A stretch of DNA of 64,000 nt, taken from assembly GCA_902786265.1 (NCBI GenBank), contig CADACE010000013.1, forward strand, positions 1-64,000, read 5' to 3'. The notes beneath the pieces were generated by a model, which saw only the letters and a list, made by a program, of their open reading frames with translations, did not search any database and had not been told where the DNA came from. This stretch comes from an uncultured Chloroflexota bacterium. GTDB lineage: Bacteria; Chloroflexota; Anaerolineae; Anaerolineales; Anaerolineaceae. The first letter of the stretch is position 1, and every line of letters begins with the position of its first letter. Shown here piece by piece: positions 43,095-51,999 of the stretch. Position numbers and translations under genes: made by a program.

Positions 43095-43159
43095 AGTATA
43101 GCATGTTTACAGTGAATTCTGTGTGAGATTACCGGTTCTGATGTGAGAATTATGTGAGA
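43095..43159 (-). promoter_or_regulatory. kdpDE-like promoter with TGTGAGA operator
   Basis: Minus-strand -10 TATACT lies at 43095-43100. TGTGAGA boxes (plus-strand reading) start at 43122, 43142 and 43153, with steps of 20 and 11 bases, the same spacing pattern as at 40732-40802. The proximal box overlaps the expected -35 position, as is typical for activators that contact RNA polymerase there. Confidence 0.7.
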
Positions 43160-43243
43160 ATGAGATCCCCTTTGATCCGCATACGTACCGTGGTCGGCCG
43201 CCTGTCCGCGTTTACGCTATCATCGGCACGCAGATCGTACACG

Positions 43244-46200
43244 CTATTGTAGGATCAGCCAGACAGCGGGACGGACGGCAATTTTCTTGTTACCCATCGG
43301 ATTGCCAACTCCATAAACATTGCCATCCGGACTGACATATGCCGCATATTTATCAAAGACTCCGTGAGAACGCAGCCACCACCTGGCGTTGTTTGACGCC
43401 CCATTCCTTCTTGCGTAAGCTGTTGCCTCACATACACGCTCTTCATCGGAGGCAAAATATTGTTCAGCCTCATCTGTACTCAGCAAAAACACCTTGTCAG
43501 ATGTCGGATTGCCGCCATCTTTCCCTGCGCTGCCCGGATTTTGATTCGTCGCTTCAACAATCAGACTTTTTTCCGTGTAATTGAAAGCACTATTGAAGAA
43601 ATCAATATTCAGCCATTTGCGGAGCGAACTGTTTTCCCATGTCACATCAGCCCCGACATCCTGGTATGGTTTCACATCCAGAGCATAACGGCTGATGAGT
43701 AAAACCCGGTCATTTTCCACCGCCAGGACCTGCCATTCAATGGCCTCGGTACCGTTATTATTCTTATTATCCTGTTCATAACGTCCGAATTCGACCGGTT
43801 TCGGCGACCGATTCGCTTTCAGATCCAGCCAGAAAGCAGGACGGACGGCAGCTGTTTTCTCGTCTGCTGTTTCACCGGCAAATCTGACTCTTCCTGCTGA
43901 ATTTACAAAAGCAGCCGTATCGTTATATTTGCCGGGTGAACGAAGCCACCATAGCGAAGTCTTTGAACCTTTATAAATATGTGCTCCATTTTCTTCCGCA
44001 TAAGCTGTAGCCGTACATTTTCTATTGTCATTTGATGAAAAATACTGCTCAGCTTCATCAATGCTTATTAAAAAAACCTTGTCTTGCGTCGAATTTCCGC
44101 CCTTTGTACCGAATTCCCTGTTTTCCGGATTTTCATTCGTCACACTAATGATCCGGCTTTTTTCTGTGCTGCTGAAGGCGCTTTCATAAAAATCCCCATT
44201 CAGCCATTTCCTCAGCGTACTGGTTTCCCAGGTTACATATCCCCTCAATTGGTAATATTTCATCGCATCCAGGCCATAGCGGCTGACAACCAAAGCACGG
44301 TCGTCCTCCACCGTCAGCACCTGCCATTCAATGTCTTCCGGTCCGTTGGTCAGGTCATTATCCTGTTCATATTGTCCAAAGATGATATACCGTGTTTCAG
44401 CCGGAACGCCGGGGCGCAGCAGAACCGCGGATTCAGGGACCCAGCCCAGCTGACCTTCCTCTGTCCTGACCTGAATCCATGTCCCATTCTTTCCGCCTGT
44501 CAGAGTGACTTTATTCCCGACCAAAAGGCTTCTCATAACCATACCGACGGAAGAAGGATCAGCCCTCATCAGCGTATCACTGACCACATCAGCCAAATCA
44601 GCCGGAGAAAGATCCATCGACCTGATACCCGCTACAGCCGCCATGATCTTTGCTTCTTCATCACCCAGGTCTGCCGCCTTCTGATATATTTTCTCTGCTG
44701 TTTTGTAGTCGCCGCGCCGAAAAGCTTCATCACCGGGAGAAAACAGAGCCGAAAGCGTGACAGCCAGGGATTCTTCCGAAACGACATCCTCCGCAATTAC
44801 CTCATCAGCAGTTAAAGCCTTGAGTTTATTCAGAGCCTCTTCATCCCCCTGGTCAGCCGCCTTTTGATACCAAAACACTGCATTTTCATAAGATTGCGCT
44901 ACCCCCAGACCGTTTTCATACAGATACCCCAGTCTGAACTGCGCGTCGGCAAGTCTCTGGTCAGCTGCTTTCTGATACAGCTCAGCCGCTTTTTCGTGGG
45001 ACTGCGTCACACCATTGCCATTTTCATACATTTTACCCAGGTTATATTGGGCAATTGACAGTCCCTGATCCGCTGCCTTTTGATACCAAAGCACAGCATT
45101 TTCATAAGACTGCGCCACACCAAGGCCCTCAGCATACATATTGCCCAGATCAAATTGCGCGATCGCGAGTCCCTGGTCAGCCGCTTTCTGATACCATTCA
45201 ACCGCTTTTTTATAGGACTGTTCAACCCCGTAGCCCATTTCGTACATATACCCCAGATAAGTTTGAGCCGAAGCATATCCCTGCTCAGCCGCAGGAATCA
45301 GGTATTCCAATGCCTGCTCATAATCCCCTTCCAGGTACGCAGCTTCACCCATTGAAGTGAGAATCGCAGGATCAACGGTTGGTGTCGGCGTCGATAAAAT
45401 TAATGACTCTGTTGGTGTCACATCAGGTTTAGAGGCAATAACATCTTCATTATTCTTCAAATCCAGCCAGAATGCAGGACGAACCATTCTTCCGGGAGAA
45501 GTTACCCTGTCCCCCAAGTAACCAAGGATGCCATCCATATAAACTTCTTCAACGACCGGAAATCGCACCCACCACGGAGAACCATCCCCATATTTATCAA
45601 CTATCATGGCACCCTTAGCTTTGGCGTATACCGTTGCTTTACAAATCCGGGCTTTCTGGTTTTCAAAGTATTTGAAAACCTCTTCGCTGCTCAATAAGAA
45701 AATTCTCTCTTCTGTGTCATTCTCTTCTTCTATCTTATCAACATATTTCACGCGATTTTGATTAACCACCTGAAGAATTCCGCTTTTTTGACGGTCACTG
45801 AATGCGTTGTTATAAAACTCATTATTGAGCCATTTCCGCAGCGTACTCGTCGCCCACGTAACAGAGCCGCCGGTTTCATGATAAAACTTAACATCCAGTC
45901 CATATTGACTGATCAACAGTACACGTCCATCTTCTACAGCCAGAACAATCCATTCAATTGGCTCTGGTCCGTTATTTATGTTGTTGTCCTGTTCATAGTA
46001 TCCGTATGTTATAACATCGCCTATCCGATAGGCAGGTTCCGGAATTTTCGTATTTGTCGGCACCGGCGTCCGTGTAGCTGTTGGAAGCGGTGTATTTGTC
46101 GGTACCGGTGTCTGTGTCGCTGTCGGAAGCGGGGTGCTTGTCGGCACCGGTGTCCGTGTCGCTGTCGGAAGCGGGGTGCTTGTCGGTACCGGTGTCCGTG

Positions 46201-48391
46201 TCGCTGTCGGAAGAGGTGTTTTTGTCGGCACCGGTGTCCGTGTCACTGTCGGAAGTGGGGTATTTGTCGGCACCGGTGTCTGTGTCGCTGTCGGAAGTGG
46301 GGTATTTGTCGGCACCGGTGTTCGTGTCATTGTCGGTTTGGCTTCTTTGGTTTGTGTCGCATGGAAAGCTTCCTGCTGTTTGAAAGCCTGCGTAGCCATC
46401 ACTTCCACCGTCTTCTCCCAGGCACTTCGCGTTTGTTCCGCAGAAACTGCCGCTTCCTGAGTCCGGACGATATCCGTTTGTACAATGCCGAAAACGACCT
46501 GCGTACTTTCCCATGCGTCAGCAGTCTGCAATGCCTGCGCTTCCTGTGTTCGTTCCATGGCATCCGCAGTTTGTACAGCTTCCTGAGTAATTTGCTGTTC
46601 AAACGCCTGCTGCGTGCTCCGCATTTCCTCATAAGTTTGTGTTTCCGTCTGGTGAATCTGTGCCAGGAGCGTCCGTTCCAGCGCTTCGGCTGTCTGAACT
46701 GCCTGTTCTGTCTGGCGGATCAGTGCCTCCAGAGTATTCTGGATATTTTCAGCTGACTGCGTCTGTGTCTGTCTCATTTCCATATCACGCGCGACAAACC
46801 AGGCGGTAGCGGTTTGATTCGCGTCTTTCACAGCCTGCGTTTGCTGTACCCATTGAGTTCCCGACTGTACCGTCTGTTCCATCCTGCCGGCCTGCTCGGT
46901 TTGGGCAATTTCCGTGGATCCGGCTGCTGCTGTTTCCGTTATACGGAGCTCCGCCTGCTTCGTTTCATTCCATGAATCTGCGGTTTCCGCCGCAAACAGC
47001 GCTTCCTGTGTACCGGTCTCCTGAACAGAAAGGCTCTGCTCCGTCATGCGTTCCTGAGCAATCCGGGTGACTTCCGCGTCCTCTGCCAGCTGAGTTTCCT
47101 TTTCCCGTGTACCCTGCAGTTCCTGAAGGGACACCGCAGTCTGCGTGAGTGCGGTATTCAATTGATCCTGCCGCATACCCCGGAACAGGAAAAATCCGGC
47201 TGCAAGCAGCGTAATCAGCAGCAGCGGTATGATCCATATTTTTTTCTTATTCTCCGAAGAGACTGATCCTTTCGGCTTGTCCGCTTTATTTTTTTCCGCC
47301 GCCGGTTCCGATTCTTTCTCCGAAGAAACGGAAACTTCCTCATCATTACCGACCGGCTGCTGCGGCTTGCTTTTCTCTTCTGCATGCCGCTCCGGCGCGG
47401 GAGATACACCGGTCAACTCATCATAGAGTTCCTTCATGCTCTGCGGACGGTCGGAACCCAGCACCTCCATACCATGAAAAATCGCTTTTTCCACCGTTTC
47501 CGGAACCGGAAGGCCCTTCTGCTGAAATGAAACCAGCTCCCCTTCCCCAATCACACGATCTGTGGCAATTGCAGGAGTTTCTCCCATGATCGCGGCATAC
47601 ATTGTGGCACAGAGGGCATAAACATCCGTATAAGGTCCCTGCCGGCTTTTCGGGCTGTATTGTTCCAGCGGAGCGTAGCCCGGCGTGACCATCGCGGTAT
47701 AGGTCTTCGTCACCTGTGAGGAAACAAAACTGCGAGCCGCTCCGAAATCCAGCAGCACCAGGTGTTCCTCTCCATATTCATCTGTGGTGATTTTGAGATT
47801 ATCCGGTTTAATATCCCGATGGATCAGGTGCTTTTTGTGCAGCTTGTCCATTTCCAGGATCAGCGGTTTGAACAGGGAAAGCACCCGCTCCCAGGAGATC
47901 CTTCCGCCGCTTTCCGCCACTTCCTGCGTCAGGCTGTTGCCTTCTACGTAGTCCATGACGATATAGGCTGTTCCGTTTTCATGGAAATAATCCCGGACAT
48001 GGACAATATTCGGGCTGTTAAAGCGGGCAAGCGTTTGTGCTTCCGCCTGAAATTCATCACAGCCTTTGCGGAATCCATCCGCATCCGATGCTGTTACCTG
48101 TAAGGTCTTCGGAATCCGCATTCCGACACCGACGGGGTAATATTCCTTGATCGCAACCCGTACCTGCAGAGGCAGGTCAAAACCAAGGTAGGTGATACCG
48201 AAGCCGCCCTGTCCGAGTTTTCTGCCAACCAGATACTTTCCGGAAAGGATCGTCCCTTCCGGCAGCGCATTTTCCGGGTTTTGGATGAAACTGCTGTCAT
48301 GACCGCAGTCAGGACAGACTGTCTGCCCTTTTTCCAAACGCCGCATGCAGTTGTAACAGTAATTCAGCTCTGTATCTTCCCCTTGATCCAT
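43244..48391 (-). CDS. giant Ser/Thr protein kinase with Sel1, SH3-like and DUF6273-like modules
   Basis: A 1715-residue protein. Residues 10-30 form a zinc ribbon (CYNCMRRL, CPDCGHD). A Hanks-type kinase follows (about 50-330): GQGGFGITY, AIKEYYP, HRDIKPDNL, LLDFGAA. A transmembrane helix (IIPLLLITLLAAGFFLF, about 390) separates it from an outside part. That part starts with a Gln/Thr/Ala-rich, probably coiled-coil region (about 410-670) and a TPT array (about 680-790; 14-residue units such as PVPTNTPLPTATRT). Then come a DUF6273-like domain (EPIEWIVLAVEDGRVLLIS), about five Sel1 repeats (about 1010-1190; AEQGYASAQTYLGYMY), an SH3-like part (about 1265-1330) and two more DUF6273-like domains. 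It probably senses surface ligands and signals by phosphorylation; its substrates are unknown. Confidence 0.9.
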   Translation of the reverse strand: MDQGEDTELNYCYNCMRRLEKGQTVCPDCGHDSSFIQNPENALPEGTILSGKYLVGRKLGQGGFGITYLGFDLPLQVRVAIKEYYPVGVGMRIPKTLQVTASDADGFRKGCDEFQAEAQTLARFNSPNIVHVRDYFHENGTAYIVMDYVEGNSLTQEVAESGGRISWERVLSLFKPLILEMDKLHKKHLIHRDIKPDNLKITTDEYGEEHLVLLDFGAARSFVSSQVTKTYTAMVTPGYAPLEQYSPKSRQGPYTDVYALCATMYAAIMGETPAIATDRVIGEGELVSFQQKGLPVPETVEKAIFHGMEVLGSDRPQSMKELYDELTGVSPAPERHAEEKSKPQQPVGNDEEVSVSSEKESEPAAEKNKADKPKGSVSSENKKKIWIIPLLLITLLAAGFFLFRGMRQDQLNTALTQTAVSLQELQGTREKETQLAEDAEVTRIAQERMTEQSLSVQETGTQEALFAAETADSWNETKQAELRITETAAAGSTEIAQTEQAGRMEQTVQSGTQWVQQTQAVKDANQTATAWFVARDMEMRQTQTQSAENIQNTLEALIRQTEQAVQTAEALERTLLAQIHQTETQTYEEMRSTQQAFEQQITQEAVQTADAMERTQEAQALQTADAWESTQVVFGIVQTDIVRTQEAAVSAEQTRSAWEKTVEVMATQAFKQQEAFHATQTKEAKPTMTRTPVPTNTPLPTATQTPVPTNTPLPTVTRTPVPTKTPLPTATRTPVPTSTPLPTATRTPVPTSTPLPTATQTPVPTNTPLPTATRTPVPTNTKIPEPAYRIGDVITYGYYEQDNNINNGPEPIEWIVLAVEDGRVLLISQYGLDVKFYHETGGSVTWATSTLRKWLNNEFYNNAFSDRQKSGILQVVNQNRVKYVDKIEEENDTEERIFLLSSEEVFKYFENQKARICKATVYAKAKGAMIVDKYGDGSPWWVRFPVVEEVYMDGILGYLGDRVTSPGRMVRPAFWLDLKNNEDVIASKPDVTPTESLILSTPTPTVDPAILTSMGEAAYLEGDYEQALEYLIPAAEQGYASAQTYLGYMYEMGYGVEQSYKKAVEWYQKAADQGLAIAQFDLGNMYAEGLGVAQSYENAVLWYQKAADQGLSIAQYNLGKMYENGNGVTQSHEKAAELYQKAADQRLADAQFRLGYLYENGLGVAQSYENAVFWYQKAADQGDEEALNKLKALTADEVIAEDVVSEESLAVTLSALFSPGDEAFRRGDYKTAEKIYQKAADLGDEEAKIMAAVAGIRSMDLSPADLADVVSDTLMRADPSSVGMVMRSLLVGNKVTLTGGKNGTWIQVRTEEGQLGWVPESAVLLRPGVPAETRYIIFGQYEQDNDLTNGPEDIEWQVLTVEDDRALVVSRYGLDAMKYYQLRGYVTWETSTLRKWLNGDFYESAFSSTEKSRIISVTNENPENREFGTKGGNSTQDKVFLISIDEAEQYFSSNDNRKCTATAYAEENGAHIYKGSKTSLWWLRSPGKYNDTAAFVNSAGRVRFAGETADEKTAAVRPAFWLDLKANRSPKPVEFGRYEQDNKNNNGTEAIEWQVLAVENDRVLLISRYALDVKPYQDVGADVTWENSSLRKWLNIDFFNSAFNYTEKSLIVEATNQNPGSAGKDGGNPTSDKVFLLSTDEAEQYFASDEERVCEATAYARRNGASNNARWWLRSHGVFDKYAAYVSPDGNVYGVGNPMGNKKIAVRPAVWLILQ
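46040..46335 (-). repeat. 42-bp in-frame repeat array in kinase gene (TPT linker)
   Basis: Seven or so copies of a 42-bp unit encode PVPTNTPLPTATRT-type 14-residue repeats with few base differences. The high identity suggests recent expansion or homogenisation. Confidence 0.8.
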
Positions 48392-48501
48392 AAAAAATTC
48401 CGTATGATTACAGTTACTCTGTCCAGATCATTTTTATCTCATCAAAGGAACGGTTCCGTTTCACGCAAACTTTCCTATCATGAACAACCACAATATCTTT
48501 T

Positions 48502-48507
48502 ATTATA
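48502..48507 (-). promoter_or_regulatory. candidate -10 box of the giant kinase gene
   Basis: TATAAT on the minus strand lies 110 bases before the kinase ATG in the 158-base gap after the efflux operon. No strong -35 is seen at the right distance. Confidence 0.35.
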
Positions 48508-48549
48508 ATGTATGTTTTTTATACGAACCGGGCCTGCTTTTCCCGGGAG

Positions 48550-50064
48550 TCATCTGCGGCTGCCGCCCATCATGGCCCCGAACATGGCGAAAGGATTAAA
48601 AGCATTTTCTGTGTTCTTCTTGTTGACATCAAGCTCGATTTCATCGCCTCCGGAAACCATATCACTGATGATCTGTACATTCTTCCCGGAAATGAGCCCG
48701 ATTTCCACCGGAACCTCTTCCATTTCCCCGTTCGCTTTTTTCTTATTCACGAAATACTGATCATCTTTCACAAGGATCGACGTCTGGGGAACATATTTCG
48801 CGTCTTCGATCCGTTCAATTTCCAGTGTCAGGTCGGCAGTCATCCCGGATTTGACGTTTTCATCCGCGTCCGTGAGGATGACCGTAACCTTGAAGCTGAT
48901 ATTCCAGCCGGACTGCGTACCGACATCGGAAACGTTATATACGACACCGTTATAAACTTTATTCGGGATGGCGGCAAAGGAAATTTTTACCGGCAGACCT
49001 TCCCGGATGCTGTTGATATACAATTCCGAGACCGTGAAATCCATGTAAAACGCGGAAACATCATCCAGACGGACAGCAAAAATATTCCTTGCGGCCGAAG
49101 CCGAATCATAGGTGATCACATCTCCAACCCGTGCGTCGATCTGCGTGACAGTGCCGCTGAACGGCGCGATGATTTTTGATGAATCGATTTTCTTCTGATA
49201 AGCATCAATTTTTGATTGTGCCTGCATCTTTTCCGCTTCTGTCGGGCCATTTAATGCTTTTTTATACTGATACTGTGCCTCATCGAGCTGCGCTTTGGCC
49301 AGTTCAACAGCCGCCTCACGGGTCTGCAGTTCGAGCTGGTCGATCTCACCGAGATACCAGTTGTAATGAGCCAGCGCGTTATCACGGACCGAACGATATC
49401 CGCCGACATCGCCAAGGGCCTTTTTCCTGCCTTCCGAATCCAGAGGCGCGTCGCGGACATCCTCAAATTTCTGAAGCGCCGCTTCGTATTTCACCTGGGC
49501 AAGGGCAGCCGTATCCCGCGCAATAACCAGGTTTACATCCGTCACCCGGGACATATCCATACTGTCAAGTTTCTTTTGCGCGTCTTCCAGTGTCTGCTGT
49601 GCCTTCACCATCGTGGATAAAGTGGAAGCGATTTTATCGGAATTGTTGACCAGTTTGTCATAATCTTCCTGCGCATCCAGAATATCAAGGTTGGCACCGA
49701 TCACATCCAGGTCCAGTGTAGATTCATCCAGATATGCCAGAACCTGATCTTTTTCGACTTTATCGCCGACACTGACAAGAATATGGGAAACAGTTCCGCT
49801 TGTCTGCCAGTTCAAATCAACAGACTGGGCTGAACGGACCGTTCCTGTTATATTGTCGAGCTTTAATTCGTAAACGCCCTCTTTTACGCGGGTGGTCGTC
49901 ACCGCAAGCGAGGATGCAACTGCCTCGACACGCATCAGGTTCTGTGTCAGCTGCAAACGCACCACCAGAAACACACCGGCCGCAGCGATGATCAGTATGA
50001 TCAACAGTATGATAAGGATCGGACCCCAGGCACTTTTCTTTTGAACTACGATTTTATGATCCAT
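48550..50064 (-). CDS. HlyD/MacA-type efflux adaptor, membrane-anchored
   Basis: A 504-residue adaptor with an N-terminal membrane anchor (ILIILLIILIIAAAGVFLVV, about 16-35). The split barrel-sandwich hybrid is seen in VSVGDKVEKDQVLAYLD and IIAPFSGTVTQIDARVGDVI, around a long helical hairpin (about 130-290). The beta-barrel and membrane-proximal domains follow to residue 460. The tail ends in FAMFGAMMGGSRR. It is the last gene of the efflux operon, 5 bases after the lipoprotein adaptor gene. Such proteins bridge a pump to the outside; in a lineage without a known outer-membrane partner its role is uncertain. Confidence 0.88.
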   Translation of the reverse strand: MDHKIVVQKKSAWGPILIILLIILIIAAAGVFLVVRLQLTQNLMRVEAVASSLAVTTTRVKEGVYELKLDNITGTVRSAQSVDLNWQTSGTVSHILVSVGDKVEKDQVLAYLDESTLDLDVIGANLDILDAQEDYDKLVNNSDKIASTLSTMVKAQQTLEDAQKKLDSMDMSRVTDVNLVIARDTAALAQVKYEAALQKFEDVRDAPLDSEGRKKALGDVGGYRSVRDNALAHYNWYLGEIDQLELQTREAAVELAKAQLDEAQYQYKKALNGPTEAEKMQAQSKIDAYQKKIDSSKIIAPFSGTVTQIDARVGDVITYDSASAARNIFAVRLDDVSAFYMDFTVSELYINSIREGLPVKISFAAIPNKVYNGVVYNVSDVGTQSGWNISFKVTVILTDADENVKSGMTADLTLEIERIEDAKYVPQTSILVKDDQYFVNKKKANGEMEEVPVEIGLISGKNVQIISDMVSGGDEIELDVNKKNTENAFNPFAMFGAMMGGSRR

Positions 50065-50069
50065 ATATG

Positions 50070-51971
50070 TTACCCTTTCCCACTGCTTTCAGCTGTCATC
50101 GCCGGCTGCGGAGTTTTATTTCTTTGAAATTGACCGTCTCTGCCGCCTTCAGGACGCGGCTGACCGTCCGGACGGCCTTCTCCGGTTCCGTTTTCAGTAC
50201 CTTCCGGACGAGGTCCTTTTACGGAATTATTACCCGGTCGTCCGGGATATTGTCCGTCCGAAATCGTTTCCTCCGCTGAATTGTCATCAGTTTCATTAAC
50301 CGCTCCGGGTACTGCCGTATTTTCTGTCTCCGGGGCTGAGGTTCGTGCCGGTACAGCTGTTTGACCGGGTTTTCCGTAAGGAGCTGCATCAGAAGAACCC
50401 CCGGGGTTGTTTCTGCCGCGGTCTCCACCGGGGCCCTGCGGTCTTTCGGTTATATAATCAGCAGGGTTCAGGCCGAGTTTCCGCAATGAATCAGCTGATA
50501 TGCCGGTTACGCTGAGCTGATCTCCCTCATGCAGGTTATTCGAAACAACCTCAATAATGTTTCCGGTTATGATTCCCGTTGTAATTTCAATCGTTTGACG
50601 CTCCGTACCATTCACGACAGTAACGGTCGGTTTTCCCTCTGTAAACGTGATCGCTTCAGACGGAATCAACAGTGCATTGCTTTTTTCCTTGGCCACAACG
50701 GAAACTTCCGCTGTCATCCCTGCCAGCAATCCGCTTTCCGGACTGTCAAAAACGACCTGCGCATTGAATGCTGTGGTGTTACCGGATGCGGAACTGGCTT
50801 CCGATATATCAACAATATGACCGCTGTAAGTTTTCCCTTCAAATGCATCCACCGTGATTTTCACCGGAGTTCCGACAGAAACAAGGTTCAGATCCAGCTC
50901 GGAAATGCTGAGCGGAATATAGATATCGCTCATATCATCGATCCTGACAGCCTTCGTGCCTCTCGTAATGTAATAGGATTCCACCGCGTCAACAGCCGTA
51001 ACAACACCGTCAAACGGCGCGTAAATATAGCGTTGTTTATAAATGGTTTCCGCGTTATTCAAACTGATCTCAGCTGCCTGGACATCCTTATCACGGGGAA
51101 GCGTATCATAAGAACGGTATGTTTCCAATGCCTTTTCATATTCCTTCTGGGCAACCTGGACATTGCCTTCCGCGACCGCGTAATCTGTGGCAGAGGGCTT
51201 GCCGGAAACCCATACGTACTTTTCATAAGCGCTGACCAGAGCATTGTATGTGGAAACATAATCCTCAAATTTCCGTTCCCTTGCACTGCGGGAATCAGCC
51301 CCGATGATCACCTTTTTTCCGCCAAACGTTCTCACTTCGCGGCCTTCCTCAAATCCTTCCCAGCCTTCCCCGGTTGAAACCAGAAAATCATAATCCTGTT
51401 TGGCATAATTGAAATTCAGGTTCGCAAGCGCAAAAGCATCCCAGGCCCGCTCCATTTCATAACGCGTTGCCCGCGGATAATAGAGTGCTTCCTGCTCCAG
51501 CTTTGCCTTGATCAGGGCAGATTCCTTCACATTCAAATCAACATAAGCCTGCATACGGGGCGATTCTGAGCCTAATACATCATCCAGATTTTCCTGGCCT
51601 TCGATCATGTTCTTTTCAGCGATCAGAACCGTGGAAGAAAGGAAATCAGGGTCAAGCTCCGCCAATATGTCATCTTTTTTCACCCGGTCGCCGACTTTTA
51701 CATAGACTTTCTCGATCACCCCGTTCGTTTTCCACGCAAGCTCAGAAGACTGTTTATAACGCAGATTTCCGACAAAACTCAGCGAATCAGAGACAGGACC
51801 CCGTACGACCGGGATGAGAGTCTCCTCCTGTGTACGGACGTCCGGCTGAGAGGTCAGGGACTGCGGTGAAACGGAACAGGAAGCAATCAGCAGCACAAAT
51901 ATCAACAGCATAAAACCAAAAGCCGCTCTCATTTTGTTCTGCCCTTTTTCTTTCCTGTAGAATTTTTCCAT
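50070..51971 (-). CDS. HlyD/MacA-type efflux adaptor, lipoprotein, with Pro/Gly-rich tail
   Basis: A 633-residue adaptor. The ATG at 51971 has GGAG upstream; 51932 is the alternative. The signal ends in a lipobox (LLIASC). Biotinyl-lipoyl-like halves (VKVGDRVKKDDILAELDPD and IYAPFDGVVTAVDAVESYY) flank a helical hairpin, and the beta-barrel part follows (NALLIPSEAITFTEG). The C-terminal 130 or so residues are low-complexity, rich in Pro, Gly, Asn and Arg (GPGGDRGRNNPGG, RPEGGRDGQ). It starts 28 bases after the permease gene and pairs with the membrane-anchored adaptor downstream. Confidence 0.87.
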   Translation of the reverse strand: MEKFYRKEKGQNKMRAAFGFMLLIFVLLIASCSVSPQSLTSQPDVRTQEETLIPVVRGPVSDSLSFVGNLRYKQSSELAWKTNGVIEKVYVKVGDRVKKDDILAELDPDFLSSTVLIAEKNMIEGQENLDDVLGSESPRMQAYVDLNVKESALIKAKLEQEALYYPRATRYEMERAWDAFALANLNFNYAKQDYDFLVSTGEGWEGFEEGREVRTFGGKKVIIGADSRSARERKFEDYVSTYNALVSAYEKYVWVSGKPSATDYAVAEGNVQVAQKEYEKALETYRSYDTLPRDKDVQAAEISLNNAETIYKQRYIYAPFDGVVTAVDAVESYYITRGTKAVRIDDMSDIYIPLSISELDLNLVSVGTPVKITVDAFEGKTYSGHIVDISEASSASGNTTAFNAQVVFDSPESGLLAGMTAEVSVVAKEKSNALLIPSEAITFTEGKPTVTVVNGTERQTIEITTGIITGNIIEVVSNNLHEGDQLSVTGISADSLRKLGLNPADYITERPQGPGGDRGRNNPGGSSDAAPYGKPGQTAVPARTSAPETENTAVPGAVNETDDNSAEETISDGQYPGRPGNNSVKGPRPEGTENGTGEGRPDGQPRPEGGRDGQFQRNKTPQPAMTAESSGKG

Positions 51972-51999
51972 TTGCCAGCCGTCTCCTGCGCGAAAGTCT

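Noticed and set aside
46040..46335. Possible CRISPR array in regular 42-bp repeats
   Set aside because: The units are contiguous with no unique spacers, are in frame, and encode the TPT linker of the kinase; no cas genes are nearby.
46134..46514. Short frames on both strands in the kinase linker region
   Set aside because: They are out-of-frame readings of the TPT repeats.
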